Shown here: in pieces, positions 27,753-37,894 of the stretch | How positions within the stretch are numbered: position 1 is the first letter of the stretch | Layout: each line of letters starts with the position of its first letter | Source of the DNA: Mycolicibacterium brisbanense | GTDB lineage: Bacteria; Actinomycetota; Actinomycetes; Mycobacteriales; Mycobacteriaceae | Reading direction: 5' to 3' | NCBI RefSeq assembly: GCF_001570425.1 | Contig: NZ_BCSX01000053.1 | Span: 248,001 to 312,000, forward strand | DNA: 64,000 nucleotides | The notes under the pieces: generated by a model | Told to the model about the DNA's origin: nothing | Seen by the model: only the letters and a program-made list of their open reading frames with translations | Databases searched by the model: none | Translations under genes and position numbers: made by a program

Positions 27753-27758
27753 TAAATT
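27753..27758 (+). promoter_or_regulatory. -10 element for leaderless lipL
   Basis: TAAATT lies exactly 7 nt before GTG 27766, with no Shine-Dalgarno, supporting GTG 27766 as a leaderless start. Confidence 0.5.
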
Positions 27759-27765
27759 CGGAGTT

Positions 27766-29034
27766 GTGTCGGACAGTGACTGTCGGGGACGCAATGCCGC
27801 GCTCCCGCACGGCGTCCAGGGTGCTGCGGACGCCAATTTCGGCTGCACCGTGCGCGCCTTTTCGCAGCTCTTTCCCGGCCGCCGGTTCGGCGGCGGCGCT
27901 TTGGCGGTGTTCCAGGACGGTGAGCCCGTCGTCGACGTCTGGACCGGATTCTCCGACCGGGCGGGCACCGAGTTCTGGACAGCCGACACCGGCGCGATGG
28001 TGTTTTCGGCGACCAAGGGGATGGCCTCGACGGTCATCCACCGCCTGGTCGACCGCGGCCTGCTGGACTACGACACCCCGGTGTGCGCCTACTGGCCCGA
28101 GTTCGGTGAGAACGGCAAGGCCGGCATCACTGTCCGGCAGGTCATGGCGCATCGCGCCGGGCTGTCACAGCTCAACGGGGTGAGCCTGACCGAGCTGCTG
28201 AACCCCAGGCTGATGGAGGAGCGGATTGCCGCCTCGCCGGTCAGCGCGGTGCTGTTCGACAAGCCCGCCTACCACGCGTTGACCTACGGCTGGCTCCTGT
28301 CGGGATTGGCTCGGTCCGTGACGGGCCAGGGCATGCGTGATCTGATGCGTGCCGAGTTGGCAGAGCCCCTGGGCACCGACGGCCTGCATCTGGGCCGGCC
28401 TCCCGCGGGCGCGCCGACTCGTGCGGCCCAGATCCTCGCGCCCCAGCGGCTCTGGCCCAACCACCTGTTCGATTTCCTCGCACCCAAGTTGGCGGGTCTG
28501 GACCGTTCAGGCGCCTTCGGCTCGATGTATGTACCGGGCGTGATGTCACTGATCCGGGGCGAGACCCCATTCCTGGACAGCGAGATACCTGCCGCCAACG
28601 GTGTCGCCACTGCGCGCGGACTGGCCAGGATGTACGGCGCGATCGCCAACGCCGGCCGCTTCGAGGGCGTCGAATTCCTGTCCCCCCAGACCGTCGCCCG
28701 TCTTACCGGCCCGTCGGCGCTGCGGCCCGATCGCAACCTCGTCCTGCCGCTGCCCTTCCATCTCGGCTACCACTCGGTGCCGTTCGGGGTCATGCCCGGC
28801 TTCGGGCATGTCGGTATGGGCGGCTCGGTGGGATGGGCCGACCCGGCCAGTGGTCTGGCGATCGGTTTCGTGCACAACCGGCTGGTGACCCCGATGGTGC
28901 TCGACATGACCGCGTTCGTCGCCCTCAACGCGATCATCCGCAAGGACGTCGGGGCGGCGCGCCGGCGCGGCTACCAGCCGGTGCCCGACTTCGGGTCGGG
29001 CCCGTTCGAGCTGACCAAACCGGCCGCCGGTTGA
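27766..29034 (+). CDS. lipL: Serine esterase/beta-lactamase-fold protein LipL
   Basis: A 422-residue class C beta-lactamase-fold esterase, the Rv1497 orthologue. The nucleophile motif is FSATKGM with Ser81 and Lys84 (S-x-x-K). A tyrosine motif follows (YHALTYGW, about 168-175), then the C-terminal substrate strand FGHVGMGGSVGW. No signal peptide is seen. M. tuberculosis LipL hydrolyses short acyl esters. It lies directly upstream of the lipid-biosynthesis region; in M. tuberculosis and M. canettii the LOS locus also begins after lipL. Confidence 0.88.
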   Translation: MSDSDCRGRNAALPHGVQGAADANFGCTVRAFSQLFPGRRFGGGALAVFQDGEPVVDVWTGFSDRAGTEFWTADTGAMVFSATKGMASTVIHRLVDRGLLDYDTPVCAYWPEFGENGKAGITVRQVMAHRAGLSQLNGVSLTELLNPRLMEERIAASPVSAVLFDKPAYHALTYGWLLSGLARSVTGQGMRDLMRAELAEPLGTDGLHLGRPPAGAPTRAAQILAPQRLWPNHLFDFLAPKLAGLDRSGAFGSMYVPGVMSLIRGETPFLDSEIPAANGVATARGLARMYGAIANAGRFEGVEFLSPQTVARLTGPSALRPDRNLVLPLPFHLGYHSVPFGVMPGFGHVGMGGSVGWADPASGLAIGFVHNRLVTPMVLDMTAFVALNAIIRKDVGAARRRGYQPVPDFGSGPFELTKPAAG

Positions 29035-29042
29035 CCCGCACC

Positions 29043-29077
29043 CAGCGGGGCCGCTGTCCGTCGTTTTGACGATTTTG
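29043..29077 (+). terminator. Probable lipL terminator
   Basis: Nine bp after the lipL stop, CAGCGG-GG-CCGCTG forms a perfect GC-rich hairpin (29043-29056). A second small hairpin CGTC-GTTTT-GACG and a T-rich stretch follow. No long U-run is present, as is usual in mycobacteria. Confidence 0.45.
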
Positions 29078-30098
29078 GTGGCCGGTGTAACGCGACACAC
29101 CGGCCAGTGATCTATCTCACTTTTAGGTTTGACGGCTGTTCGGCGGGTGTGTGACGAGCGAAGCCCCTGTGCGAGGGTCGGATTTGCCCTCCGGGTTAAT
29201 TGCGGGTGACGGCCGCTGGATCCGGTACCGGGCGGGATGTGCGCCATGGCGAACGCCGACGGTGGCCGGCTCGCCCGGGCGGCCGCGCGGCGAGGTGGTT
29301 GTCACAGGTCATTGCATGCGCAACGACGGAGGCAAGACTTGTCGACTGCATGGTCAGCTATCAATTAGCTCGGCGTATTAAATGGGCGTTCAGTATCTGT
29401 TGCATATTTGCTCCACCACGGAATTCGAAGTTTGCGAATGGATGAACAGCAAACTCTCTGTCACATTCCTTAGAATCCGCTGAGTATTGCTTAGCAATGG
29501 CTATTCGGATGCCGAGGAGTCGTGTCGTTGACAGCGGAGAGCTCATGAATTACGCGTGCGCGCGCACTCGCGACGTGGTGGAGTGGGGGCACCGCAAAGG
29601 GTTGGGGCGCTGCCTGAAGATCTGGTGATCGCCTGCGGCGCAGGATATTTCGCTTAGCGCCATAAGGGCGTGCCGACGACGTACCAGCGTCCGCGCCGTC
29701 CATCGGCGACTGGCCGTCGGCTTCGGCGACAGGCGCTGTGGGTGAATGTCGGCAATTGTGCGATCCATTGTTTCCAACATTGCCCACATGTGAAGCGCTA
29801 CGCTACGCACTCGGATTGGCAACATTCCGAATGAATGCGGGATCAGGTAGCGTGCGTCGACGTTGACGCATCGAGCACTCTTTTTCGGCACTTCTCGGTC
29901 CGGTCGTCGCCGGTATCGAGAGAGGTGGCCGCGCAACTGGTAGCCCAGTTGCCCGGGTTCGCCTCGATCGGAAGTGTTCGTCCGACGATTCCGTCGGTCG
30001 GACGCCGGGCGGCGAGGTCCGGGCAGGAGCGCGAGGCGTCTTCGCCCTTCGGTGTCGCAGCACTGGCGCCCGGCCCGATTTGTCTGCATAGACGTCTT
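29078..30098. other. Non-coding upstream region of the pks operon, partly AT-rich
   Basis: About 1 kb without a convincing gene. The open frames here have no recognisable product and unconvincing starts. From about 29335 to 29560 the DNA is clearly more AT-rich than the rest of the window and holds inverted repeats: GTTTGC (29430-29435)/GCAAAC (29449-29454), and ATTGC-TTA-GCAAT (29486-29498). Nearer the pks start, CCGACG-ATTC-CGTCGG (29982-29997) forms a strong hairpin within a longer GTCCGAC/GTCGGAC repeat (29980-30003). This looks like a regulatory leader and a possible nucleoid-protein (Lsr2-type) target; that is inference. Confidence 0.55.
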
Positions 30099-30115
30099 GA
30101 AAGAGGTTGAAGTTG

Positions 30116-33100
30116 GTGGTTGAGGCACCAGTCACTGCGGTAGCGGTCATCGGAATGGCCTGCCGCCTGCCTGGCGGTATCGATTCCCCAGAACAGATGT
30201 GGCAGGCCCTGCTACGCGGCGACGACCTTGTCACCACCGTACCCACGGATCGTTGGGACGCCGAGGAGTACTACGACCCCGAACCCGGTGTGCCCGGGCG
30301 ATCGGTGTCGAAGTGGGGCGCATTTCTCGACGACGTCGCCGGTTTCGACGCCGACTTCTTCGGCATCAGCGACCGTGAGGCCACGGCCATCGATCCGCAG
30401 CACCGGCTCCTGCTGGAAACCGCGTGGGAAGCCGTCGAGCACGCCGGTATCGACCCCGCCACCCTCGCCGGATCGCTGACCGGTGTGTTCATGGGCCTGA
30501 CCCACGGCGACTACCAGCTGCTCGCGGCCGACGCCCACTCCATCGAGGGGCCATACGGCTTCACCGGCAACAACTTCAGCCTCGCCTCCGGCCGCATCGC
30601 CTACCATCTCGGCGCGCACGGCCCGGCTTATTCGGTCGACTCGGCCTGCTCGTCGGGCCTGCTCGCGGTGCACAACGCATGCCGCAGCCTGCACGACGGC
30701 GAGAGTGACCTGGCGCTGGCGGGTGGCGTGTGCATCGTGCTCGAGCCGCGAAAGCTCGCTTCGGGTTCGGCGCAGGGCATGTTGTCGCCGACGGGCCGCT
30801 GCCATGCCTTCGACGTCGCGGCCGACGGATTCGTCTCCGGCGAGGCGTCCGCGGTGCTGCTGCTCAAGAGGCTGGCCGACGCCGAACGCGACGGCGACCG
30901 CATCCTGGCCGTCGTCCGCGGCACTGCTGCCAATCAGGACGGTCACACGGTCAACATCGCCACGCCGTCGCGCGACGCGCAGGTGGCGGTCTACCGTTCG
31001 GCGTTGACCGTGGCGGGTATCGACCCGGCGACCGTCGGGCTCATCGAGGCCCACGGCACCGGCACCCCGGTCGGCGATCCCATTGAATATGCAAGCCTGG
31101 CAACGGTTTACGGCACGTCAGCGGCGTGCGCACTGGGGTCCGCGAAAACCAACTTCGGCCACAGCCAGTCGGCTTCGGGCGCGGTCGGGCTGATCAAGGC
31201 GGTCCTGGCGTTGCAGCACGGCACCGTTCCGCCCAACCTGCATTTCACCGAACTGCCGGCCGAGATGGCCCGCATCGAGACGGGTCTGTTCGTGCCGCAG
31301 GAGGCGGCCGACTGGCCGATCTCCGACGCGCACCCCCGTCGTGCGGCGGTGTCGTCCTACGGGTTGTCCGGGACCAACGTGCACGCCGTGCTGGAACAGG
31401 CCCCGACCGGCCCTGCCACCGCAGGCGCGGCGTCGCGGGACACGACAGGTTCTGCGGTGTTCGCGCTGTCGGCGACCTCTGCCGATGAGCTGCGACGCAC
31501 CGCAGGACGGCTGGCCGAGTGGCTGATCGACCGGCCTGACGTCGACATGGCCGACCTGGCCTACACCCTGGCGCGCCGCCGGGCACACCGGCCGGTGCGT
31601 ACCGCGGTGCTCGCCGAGGACCGGTCCGGTCTCATCGCCGGGCTTCGCGAGATCGCCGACGGCGAGATTCCCTACGAGGCTGCGGTCGCGCAGGGTGATC
31701 GCGGACCGGTCTGGGTGTTCTCGGGCCAGGGCTCGCAGTGGGCCGGGATGGGCGCCGGACTTCTGGCATCCGAGCCGGCGTTCGCCGCCGCCGTCGCCGA
31801 GCTCGAACCCCTCATCGCCCGGGAGTCCGGGTTCTCCGTGACCGAGGCCATGACGGCAGCCGACGTGGTGACCGGCATCGACCGCGTGCAGCCCACGGTG
31901 TTCACGGTCCAGATCGCTCTGGCCGCGACGCTGCGGGCTCGCGGCGTGCAGCCGGGAGCCGTCGTCGGGCACTCGATGGGCGAGGTCGCCGCCGCCGTGG
32001 TGTCCGGGGTGCTGTCGCTCGACGACGGTGTGAAAGTCATCTGCCGGCGCTCCCGATTGATGGCGACGATCGCCGGTGCCGGCGCGATGGCATCGGTCGA
32101 GCTGCCGGCCCAGCAGGTGCTCTCGGAACTGGCCGCGCGCGGTGTCAGCGACGTGGTCCTGGCCGTGGTGGCATCACCCAAGTCGACCGTCGTTGGTGGC
32201 GACAAAGAGTCGATCCGGGCGCTCGTCGCCGAATGGGAGAGCCGCGACATCATGGCCCGCGAGGTGGCCGTCGACGTCGCGTCCCATACGCCGCAGGTAG
32301 ACCCGATCCTCGACCAACTCGCCGACGAGCTCGCCGATCTCGATCCCGCCGAACCGGCCATCCCGTACTACTCGGCCACCCTGTACGACCCGAGGGACCT
32401 GGCCGACTGGGACGCCGACTACTGGGTGGACAACCTGCGGCACACCGTCCGGTTCGCCGCGGCGGTGCAGGCCGCCCTCGAGGACGGCTTCCGGGTGTTC
32501 ACCGAACTCGCGCCGCATCCGCTGCTGACCCACGCCGTGGACCAGACCGCCCGTGCGCTCGACATCCGCCACGTGGCCCTGGCCGCTCTGCGCCGTGACC
32601 AGGAACTGCCCCACGGCCTGTTGCCGGTGGTCGCCGACGTCCATGCCGCCGGTGCCCGCGTCGACTTCTCGGTGCTGCATCCGCAGGGCCGGCTGGTCGA
32701 CGCTCCTTTGCCCACCTGGACGCGGCGGCACCTCATCCTCACCCGCGACCCCAATGAGCTCGCACCCGGCGGAGCGGTACTGGCAGTGCATCCGCTGCTC
32801 GGCGCCCACGTGCGACTTGCCGAAGAGCCCGAACGCCACGTGTGGCAGGCCGATGTCGGCACCGCGACGCAACCGTGGCTGGGTGATCACCAGGTGCACA
32901 ATGTCGCGGCGCTTCCCGGTGCCGCCTACTGCGAGATGGCGCTGGCAGCCGGGCGCGCCGTGCTCGGCGACGACGCCGAGGTACACGACATCACGTTCGA
33001 CCAGATGCTGCTGCTCGAGGAGCAGACACCGGTATCGGCGGCCGCCACCGTGAGCGCAGCCGGAAACGCCGACTTCGTGGTGGACACCCTGCAGCAGGGC

Positions 33101-36100
33101 GAGCTCGTCCGGCGCTGCGGCGCCCGGCTGCGTCTGGCCGACAGCGCGGCGAGTGCGCCGTCCTACGACGTCGACGCGCTGTTCGCCACCCACTCGCAGC
33201 GGGTCGATGGCTCCGAGATGCGGGCGGGCTACAGCGAGCGGGGCATCCAGTACGGCCCAGCCTTCTCCGGTCTTGTCGCAGCGTATATCGGTGCGCCGCA
33301 AGGTGATACGGTGCTCGCCGAAGTGACGCTGCCGGGTTCGATCCGGTCGCAGCAGGGCGTGTACGGCATCCACCCCGCGCTGTTGGACGCGTGCTTCCAA
33401 GCCGTGGGAGCACATCCACACCTGCGCGACGACCGCACCGGCACATTGATGCTGCCGCTCGGCGTGCGTCGCCTGCAGGCCCACGGGTCGACCCGTAACG
33501 TGCGCTATTGCCTCGCCCGGATCACCGAGACCACCCCGACGGGCGTCACGGTCGACATCGATCTGCTCGACGAGCAGGGGGCGGTGCTGCTGGCGGTCGC
33601 CGGACTGCAACTCGGCACAGGCCTATCGGCGACTGGGCTGCGGGAGCGCACCCTCAACGAACGCCTGCTGGCCGTCGAATGGCGTGTCCAAGAGCTGCCC
33701 GACGAGGATTTCAGCGATCCGGGACGGTGGCTGCTGATCAGCACGTCCGACGCCGCCGACCTGATGGCGACCAAGCTGGCCGATGCGCTCAAGACGCACG
33801 ACGTCGACGTCACCACCATGGCGTGGCCGCAGCACTCCGATCACGAGGCCCGCGCCGAACGGCTGCGCGAACACCTCGCGGCCCGACCCTTCAGCGACGT
33901 GCTCGTGGTGACGGCGCCACGCAGCGGCGCCACCGACGAACAGTCCGGCATCCGTGGCGGCGACACCGTGCGCCACCTCGTGCACATCGCGCGTGAGCTG
34001 CCCGAGGTGCACGGGGAGCCGCCGCGTCTGCACGTGCTGACCCGCAACGCGCAGACTGTGCTGGCCGAGGACAGGGTCAACCTGGAAGAGGCGGGCCTGC
34101 GTGGCCTGATCCGGGTGATCGGCATGGAGCATCCGCGGTTGAAGGCCAGCCAGATCGACGTCGACGACTACACCGACGCCGCCCGGGTGGTGGCGCAACT
34201 GGTGTCGGGATCCGACGAGGACGAGACCGCCTGGCGAGGCGGCAATTGGTATGTGGCACGGCTGGTTCCGGGTCCGCTGCGACCCGAGGAACGCCGCACG
34301 ACCGTGGTGAACCCCGCGCGGGAAGGCATGCGGTTGCAGATTCGCACACCGGGTGACATCCAGTCGCTGGAACTCGCCGCGTTCGAGCGGATGGCGCCGG
34401 GCCCGGGGCAGATCGAGGTGTCGGTCACCGCGTCCAATCTGAACTTCGCCGACGTGCTCGTGGCATTCGGCCGGTATCCCAGCTTCGAGGGTCGCCTGCC
34501 GAAGCTCGGTGCCGACTTCTCCGGCGTGGTCACCGCGGTGGGCGCGGGTGTCGTCAACCATCGGGTCGGCGACCGCGTCGGCGGCATCTCGGCAGACGGT
34601 GCGTGGTCCACGTTCGTCACGTGCGATGCCAATCTCGCTGTGACGCTTCCGCCGAGCGTGCCGATGAACCGGGCGGCCGCCGTGCCCAGCGCGCACGCGA
34701 CCGCGTGGTACGGCCTGCACGACCTGGCGAGGATGTCAGCCGGGGACAAGGTGCTCATCCACTCCGCGACCGGCGGGGTCGGGCTCGCCGCCATCGCCAT
34801 GGCCCGCGCCGCAGGCGCCGAGATCTACGCCACCGCGGGCAGTGAGTCTCGTCGTAACCTGCTGCGCGACATGGGTATCGAACATGTCTACGATTCGCGG
34901 AGCATCGACTTCGCCGAGCAGATCCGCCGGGATACCGATGGCTACGGCGTGGACATCGTGCTCAACTCGCTCACCGGCGCGGCCCAGCGGGCCGGCCTGG
35001 AACTGCTGTCCTTCGGCGGCCGGTTCGTCGAAATCGGCAAGCGCGACATCTATGGCGACACCCGGATGGGGCTGTTCCCGTTCCGCCGCAACCTGTCGTT
35101 CTACGCCGTCGACCTGGCCCTGTTGGCGCTGACCGAGCCCGATACCGTGCGCCGGCTGCTGGAGGTCTGCTACCACCGGATCGCCGACGGCACACTGCCG
35201 TTGCCACACACCACGCACTACCCGCTGCAGGATGGCGCCACCGCCATCCGCGTCATGGGCGCGGCCGAGCACACCGGCAAGCTGGTGCTCGACATCCCGC
35301 ACGGAGGCCAGATCTCGGCCGTGGTGCCGCCGGAGGAAGTGCCGGTGTTCCAGCGTGACGGTGCCTACGTGATCACGGGCGGTCTGGGCGGACTCGGGTT
35401 GTTCCTCGCCGAGACCCTCGCGAGCGCCGGCTGCGGCCGGATCGTGCTCAACGGCCGGTCCGCACCGACACCCGAAGCGCAGGCCGTGGTCGACCGGATC
35501 CGCCGGGGCGGCACCGAGGTTGCCCTCGAACTCGGGGACATCGCCGAACCCGCCGTCGCCGTTCGCCTGGTCGAGGCGGCCTGCGCCACCGGCCTGCCGT
35601 TGCGCGGGGTGCTGCACGGTGCCGCGGTCGTCGAAGACGCGGTGCTCGCCAACATCACCGACGAACTCGTCGAAAGAGACTGGGCGCCCAAGGTTTACGG
35701 AGCCTGGAACCTGCATCAGGCCACCCGCAAACAGTCGCTGGACTGGTTCTGCTCGTTCTCGTCGGCGGCGGCACTGGTCGGCTCGCCCGGGCAGGGCGCC
35801 TACGCCGCGGCCAACAGCTGGCTCGACGCCTTCACGCACTGGCGACGCAGCCAGGGCTTGCCCGCACTCGCGATCGCGTGGGGACCGTGGTCGGAGATCG
35901 GTCGCGGCACAGGCCTGGCCGAGAACTCGGGAACCGCGATCTCGCCCAACGAGGGTGCTCACGCGTTCACGACGCTGCTGCGCCACGACCGCGCCTACAG
36001 CGGCTACGCGCCGGTGGTGGGGACCCCATGGCTTGCCGCGTTCGCACAGAACAGCCGGTTCGCCGAGGCGTTCCGCTCCGCGGGTGGCAGCCGGGCCGGC

Positions 36101-36391
36101 GGCAGCGCCTTCCTCACCGAGTTGCACGCGCTGCCCCAGGAGGAATGGCAGGCCCGGATGCGCCGGATGATCGCCGAGCAGATCGGTCTGATCCTGCGCC
36201 GGGCGGTCGATCCGGATCGGCCGCTGGCCGAGTACGGCCTCGACTCGCTGGGCACGCTCGAGGTGCGCACCCGGATCGAGGCGGAAACCGGAATCCGCAT
36301 CGGGGCAACGGATATCAGCACCGTCCGGGTGCTCGCCGAGCGTCTGTGCGACGCCTTGGCCCCCGAGTCGCCCGTAGCGGTTCCGTCGTGA
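30116..36391 (+). CDS. pks5: Mas/Pks5-type iterative polyketide synthase
   Basis: A 2091-residue type I PKS with the complete reducing set KS-AT-DH-ER-KR-ACP, collinear with M. tuberculosis Pks5. Landmarks: KS Cys178 in DSACSSG, AT Ser620 in GHSMGE with VASH (as in methylmalonyl-using Mas/Pks5 ATs), DH His925 in GDHQVHNVAALPGA, ER nucleotide loop ATGGVGLAA near 1550, KR loop TGGLGGLG near 1753, ACP phosphopantetheine Ser2044 in YGLDSLGTLE. The expected product is a methyl-branched fatty acid for acyl-trehalose/LOS, as shown for the M. smegmatis homologue in LOS synthesis. GAAAGAGG (30099-30106) is 9 nt from GTG 30116; TTG 30113 is an alternative, TTG 30107 abuts it and is unlikely. It heads a six-gene operon. 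Confidence 0.94.
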   Translation: MVEAPVTAVAVIGMACRLPGGIDSPEQMWQALLRGDDLVTTVPTDRWDAEEYYDPEPGVPGRSVSKWGAFLDDVAGFDADFFGISDREATAIDPQHRLLLETAWEAVEHAGIDPATLAGSLTGVFMGLTHGDYQLLAADAHSIEGPYGFTGNNFSLASGRIAYHLGAHGPAYSVDSACSSGLLAVHNACRSLHDGESDLALAGGVCIVLEPRKLASGSAQGMLSPTGRCHAFDVAADGFVSGEASAVLLLKRLADAERDGDRILAVVRGTAANQDGHTVNIATPSRDAQVAVYRSALTVAGIDPATVGLIEAHGTGTPVGDPIEYASLATVYGTSAACALGSAKTNFGHSQSASGAVGLIKAVLALQHGTVPPNLHFTELPAEMARIETGLFVPQEAADWPISDAHPRRAAVSSYGLSGTNVHAVLEQAPTGPATAGAASRDTTGSAVFALSATSADELRRTAGRLAEWLIDRPDVDMADLAYTLARRRAHRPVRTAVLAEDRSGLIAGLREIADGEIPYEAAVAQGDRGPVWVFSGQGSQWAGMGAGLLASEPAFAAAVAELEPLIARESGFSVTEAMTAADVVTGIDRVQPTVFTVQIALAATLRARGVQPGAVVGHSMGEVAAAVVSGVLSLDDGVKVICRRSRLMATIAGAGAMASVELPAQQVLSELAARGVSDVVLAVVASPKSTVVGGDKESIRALVAEWESRDIMAREVAVDVASHTPQVDPILDQLADELADLDPAEPAIPYYSATLYDPRDLADWDADYWVDNLRHTVRFAAAVQAALEDGFRVFTELAPHPLLTHAVDQTARALDIRHVALAALRRDQELPHGLLPVVADVHAAGARVDFSVLHPQGRLVDAPLPTWTRRHLILTRDPNELAPGGAVLAVHPLLGAHVRLAEEPERHVWQADVGTATQPWLGDHQVHNVAALPGAAYCEMALAAGRAVLGDDAEVHDITFDQMLLLEEQTPVSAAATVSAAGNADFVVDTLQQGELVRRCGARLRLADSAASAPSYDVDALFATHSQRVDGSEMRAGYSERGIQYGPAFSGLVAAYIGAPQGDTVLAEVTLPGSIRSQQGVYGIHPALLDACFQAVGAHPHLRDDRTGTLMLPLGVRRLQAHGSTRNVRYCLARITETTPTGVTVDIDLLDEQGAVLLAVAGLQLGTGLSATGLRERTLNERLLAVEWRVQELPDEDFSDPGRWLLISTSDAADLMATKLADALKTHDVDVTTMAWPQHSDHEARAERLREHLAARPFSDVLVVTAPRSGATDEQSGIRGGDTVRHLVHIARELPEVHGEPPRLHVLTRNAQTVLAEDRVNLEEAGLRGLIRVIGMEHPRLKASQIDVDDYTDAARVVAQLVSGSDEDETAWRGGNWYVARLVPGPLRPEERRTTVVNPAREGMRLQIRTPGDIQSLELAAFERMAPGPGQIEVSVTASNLNFADVLVAFGRYPSFEGRLPKLGADFSGVVTAVGAGVVNHRVGDRVGGISADGAWSTFVTCDANLAVTLPPSVPMNRAAAVPSAHATAWYGLHDLARMSAGDKVLIHSATGGVGLAAIAMARAAGAEIYATAGSESRRNLLRDMGIEHVYDSRSIDFAEQIRRDTDGYGVDIVLNSLTGAAQRAGLELLSFGGRFVEIGKRDIYGDTRMGLFPFRRNLSFYAVDLALLALTEPDTVRRLLEVCYHRIADGTLPLPHTTHYPLQDGATAIRVMGAAEHTGKLVLDIPHGGQISAVVPPEEVPVFQRDGAYVITGGLGGLGLFLAETLASAGCGRIVLNGRSAPTPEAQAVVDRIRRGGTEVALELGDIAEPAVAVRLVEAACATGLPLRGVLHGAAVVEDAVLANITDELVERDWAPKVYGAWNLHQATRKQSLDWFCSFSSAAALVGSPGQGAYAAANSWLDAFTHWRRSQGLPALAIAWGPWSEIGRGTGLAENSGTAISPNEGAHAFTTLLRHDRAYSGYAPVVGTPWLAAFAQNSRFAEAFRSAGGSRAGGSAFLTELHALPQEEWQARMRRMIAEQIGLILRRAVDPDRPLAEYGLDSLGTLEVRTRIEAETGIRIGATDISTVRVLAERLCDALAPESPVAVPS

Positions 36392-36452
36392 TGGCGGATG
36401 CCGCAGGGGCCCGCACACCGTCCAGCGCTGTCGTCGAGGCAGGAGATGTCCA

Positions 36453-37892
36453 GTGGTTGCGATGAAGCCGATCCACGACTGGGCCGGTGAACCCGGCGAG
36501 CTGGTGTCGTGGCACCCGTCGCGCGCCTCGGTGGCCAAGGTGCGCGAGGCGCCGGTCAGCGACGTGCCCGTGAGCTACCAGCAGGAACAACACCTGCTCG
36601 CATACCGCAAGCACCGGGCGCACGGTACCGACATGGCCCGGCTCAACATCCCGGCGTGGGACATACCCGGCCGCTGCGACATCCGCGCGATGACGCATGT
36701 CATCAACGCGTACCTGCGCAGGCATGACACGTTCCACAGCTGGTTCGAGTACACCGACGACCATCGCATCCTCCGGCACACGGTGGCCAACCCGCGCGAC
36801 ATCAAGTTCGTGCCCACCCAGCACGGTGAGATGTCGGCGAGCCAGTGGCGCGACCACATCCTCGCCACCCCCGATCCGTGGCAATGGGACTGCTTTCACT
36901 TCGGAATCATCCAGCGCCCTGGGCATTTCACGATGTACATCAGCGTCGACCACGTCCACACCGATGCCATGTTCATGGGTTTGGCGTTCGTCGAGATCCA
37001 CATGATGTACCACGCGCTGGTCCATGGGGCGGCGCCGCTGCAGCTGCCGGAGGCCGGCAGCTATGACCGGTACTGCGTGCAGCAACGGGAATTCACCGCA
37101 GGCCTCGACGGGGATTCCCCGGAGATCCGCGACTGGATGAGCTTCCTGGAGGCCAATGACGGGACGCTGCCGCGCTTTCCGTTGCCCCTGGGAGATCCGT
37201 CGGTGCCGTACACCGGGGACGTCGTCACCGTGGAGTTGCTCGACAAGGAGCAGGGGGACCGGTTCGAGTCGGCCTGCATGGCGGCAGGCGCGCGGTTCAG
37301 CGGTGGGGTCTTCGCCTGCGGGGCACTGGCGCAGTACGCGTTGACCGGTGCCGAGACCTACAGCGTCATCACGCCGACGACCACTCGCCGCACCGAAACC
37401 GAGTTCATGACGACGGGCTGGTTCACCGGGCTGGTGCCCATCACGGTGCCGGTGTCGACGGCGTCGTTCGCGGCGACGGCCCGTGCCGCGCAGCTGTCGT
37501 TCGACGGCGGCATGGATCTGGCGCACGTCCCGTTCGAGCGGGTGCTCGAATTGGCCGACCCGCAGAGCGGCATCCGGCCTCCCGATCCCGGCGTCCCCAT
37601 GCTGTCGTATCTGGATGCCGGTCTGCTCTCGCCCGGCGTGATCGGCGAGTGGCAGCGCCTGGGCGGCACCATCTACAGCGACTCCCGCTCGGCGTACCAG
37701 GTCGGCATGTGGGTCAACCGGGTCGAAGACCGGACCACGGTGACCGCGGCGTTCCCGAGCAACCCGATCGCCCGGGAATCGGTGCTGCGCTACCTCGACG
37801 CGATGAAGGCGGCGTACCTGCGGGTGATCGAGGGCCACGACACGGTACGACCGTTCGCCGACGTCGACGACCTCGACCTGAAAACAGCGTGA
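36453..37892 (+). CDS. PapA-family polyketide-associated acyltransferase
   Basis: A 479-residue acyltransferase of the PapA3/PapA4 type, related to NRPS condensation domains. The catalytic motif is HVHTD (His167, Asp171), in the PapA variant with Ala after the Asp. The C-terminal WFTGLVPITVPV corresponds to the structural D-F-G-W-like loop. PapA proteins transfer the PKS-bound acyl chain to trehalose or other sugar hydroxyls. It lies 61 bp after pks5, the Rv1528c (papA4) position in mirror orientation. AGGAG (36441-36445) is 7 nt before GTG 36453. Confidence 0.88.
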   Translation: MVAMKPIHDWAGEPGELVSWHPSRASVAKVREAPVSDVPVSYQQEQHLLAYRKHRAHGTDMARLNIPAWDIPGRCDIRAMTHVINAYLRRHDTFHSWFEYTDDHRILRHTVANPRDIKFVPTQHGEMSASQWRDHILATPDPWQWDCFHFGIIQRPGHFTMYISVDHVHTDAMFMGLAFVEIHMMYHALVHGAAPLQLPEAGSYDRYCVQQREFTAGLDGDSPEIRDWMSFLEANDGTLPRFPLPLGDPSVPYTGDVVTVELLDKEQGDRFESACMAAGARFSGGVFACGALAQYALTGAETYSVITPTTTRRTETEFMTTGWFTGLVPITVPVSTASFAATARAAQLSFDGGMDLAHVPFERVLELADPQSGIRPPDPGVPMLSYLDAGLLSPGVIGEWQRLGGTIYSDSRSAYQVGMWVNRVEDRTTVTAAFPSNPIARESVLRYLDAMKAAYLRVIEGHDTVRPFADVDDLDLKTA

Positions 37893-37894
37893 GC

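Noticed and set aside
29550..30128. A 192-codon minus-strand frame in the pks upstream region
   Set aside because: Its composition is Arg/Pro/Ser-rich without a recognisable domain, it has no ribosome-binding site and it runs across the pks start.
34736..36538. A 600-codon minus-strand frame opposite the end of pks5
   Set aside because: It is antisense to the KR and ACP domains, and the sense strand is a full-length PKS.
36950..36970. PapA inactive because HxxxDG reads HVHTDA
   Set aside because: The Ala after the Asp is usual in PapA3/PapA4-type proteins; the catalytic His and Asp are both present.
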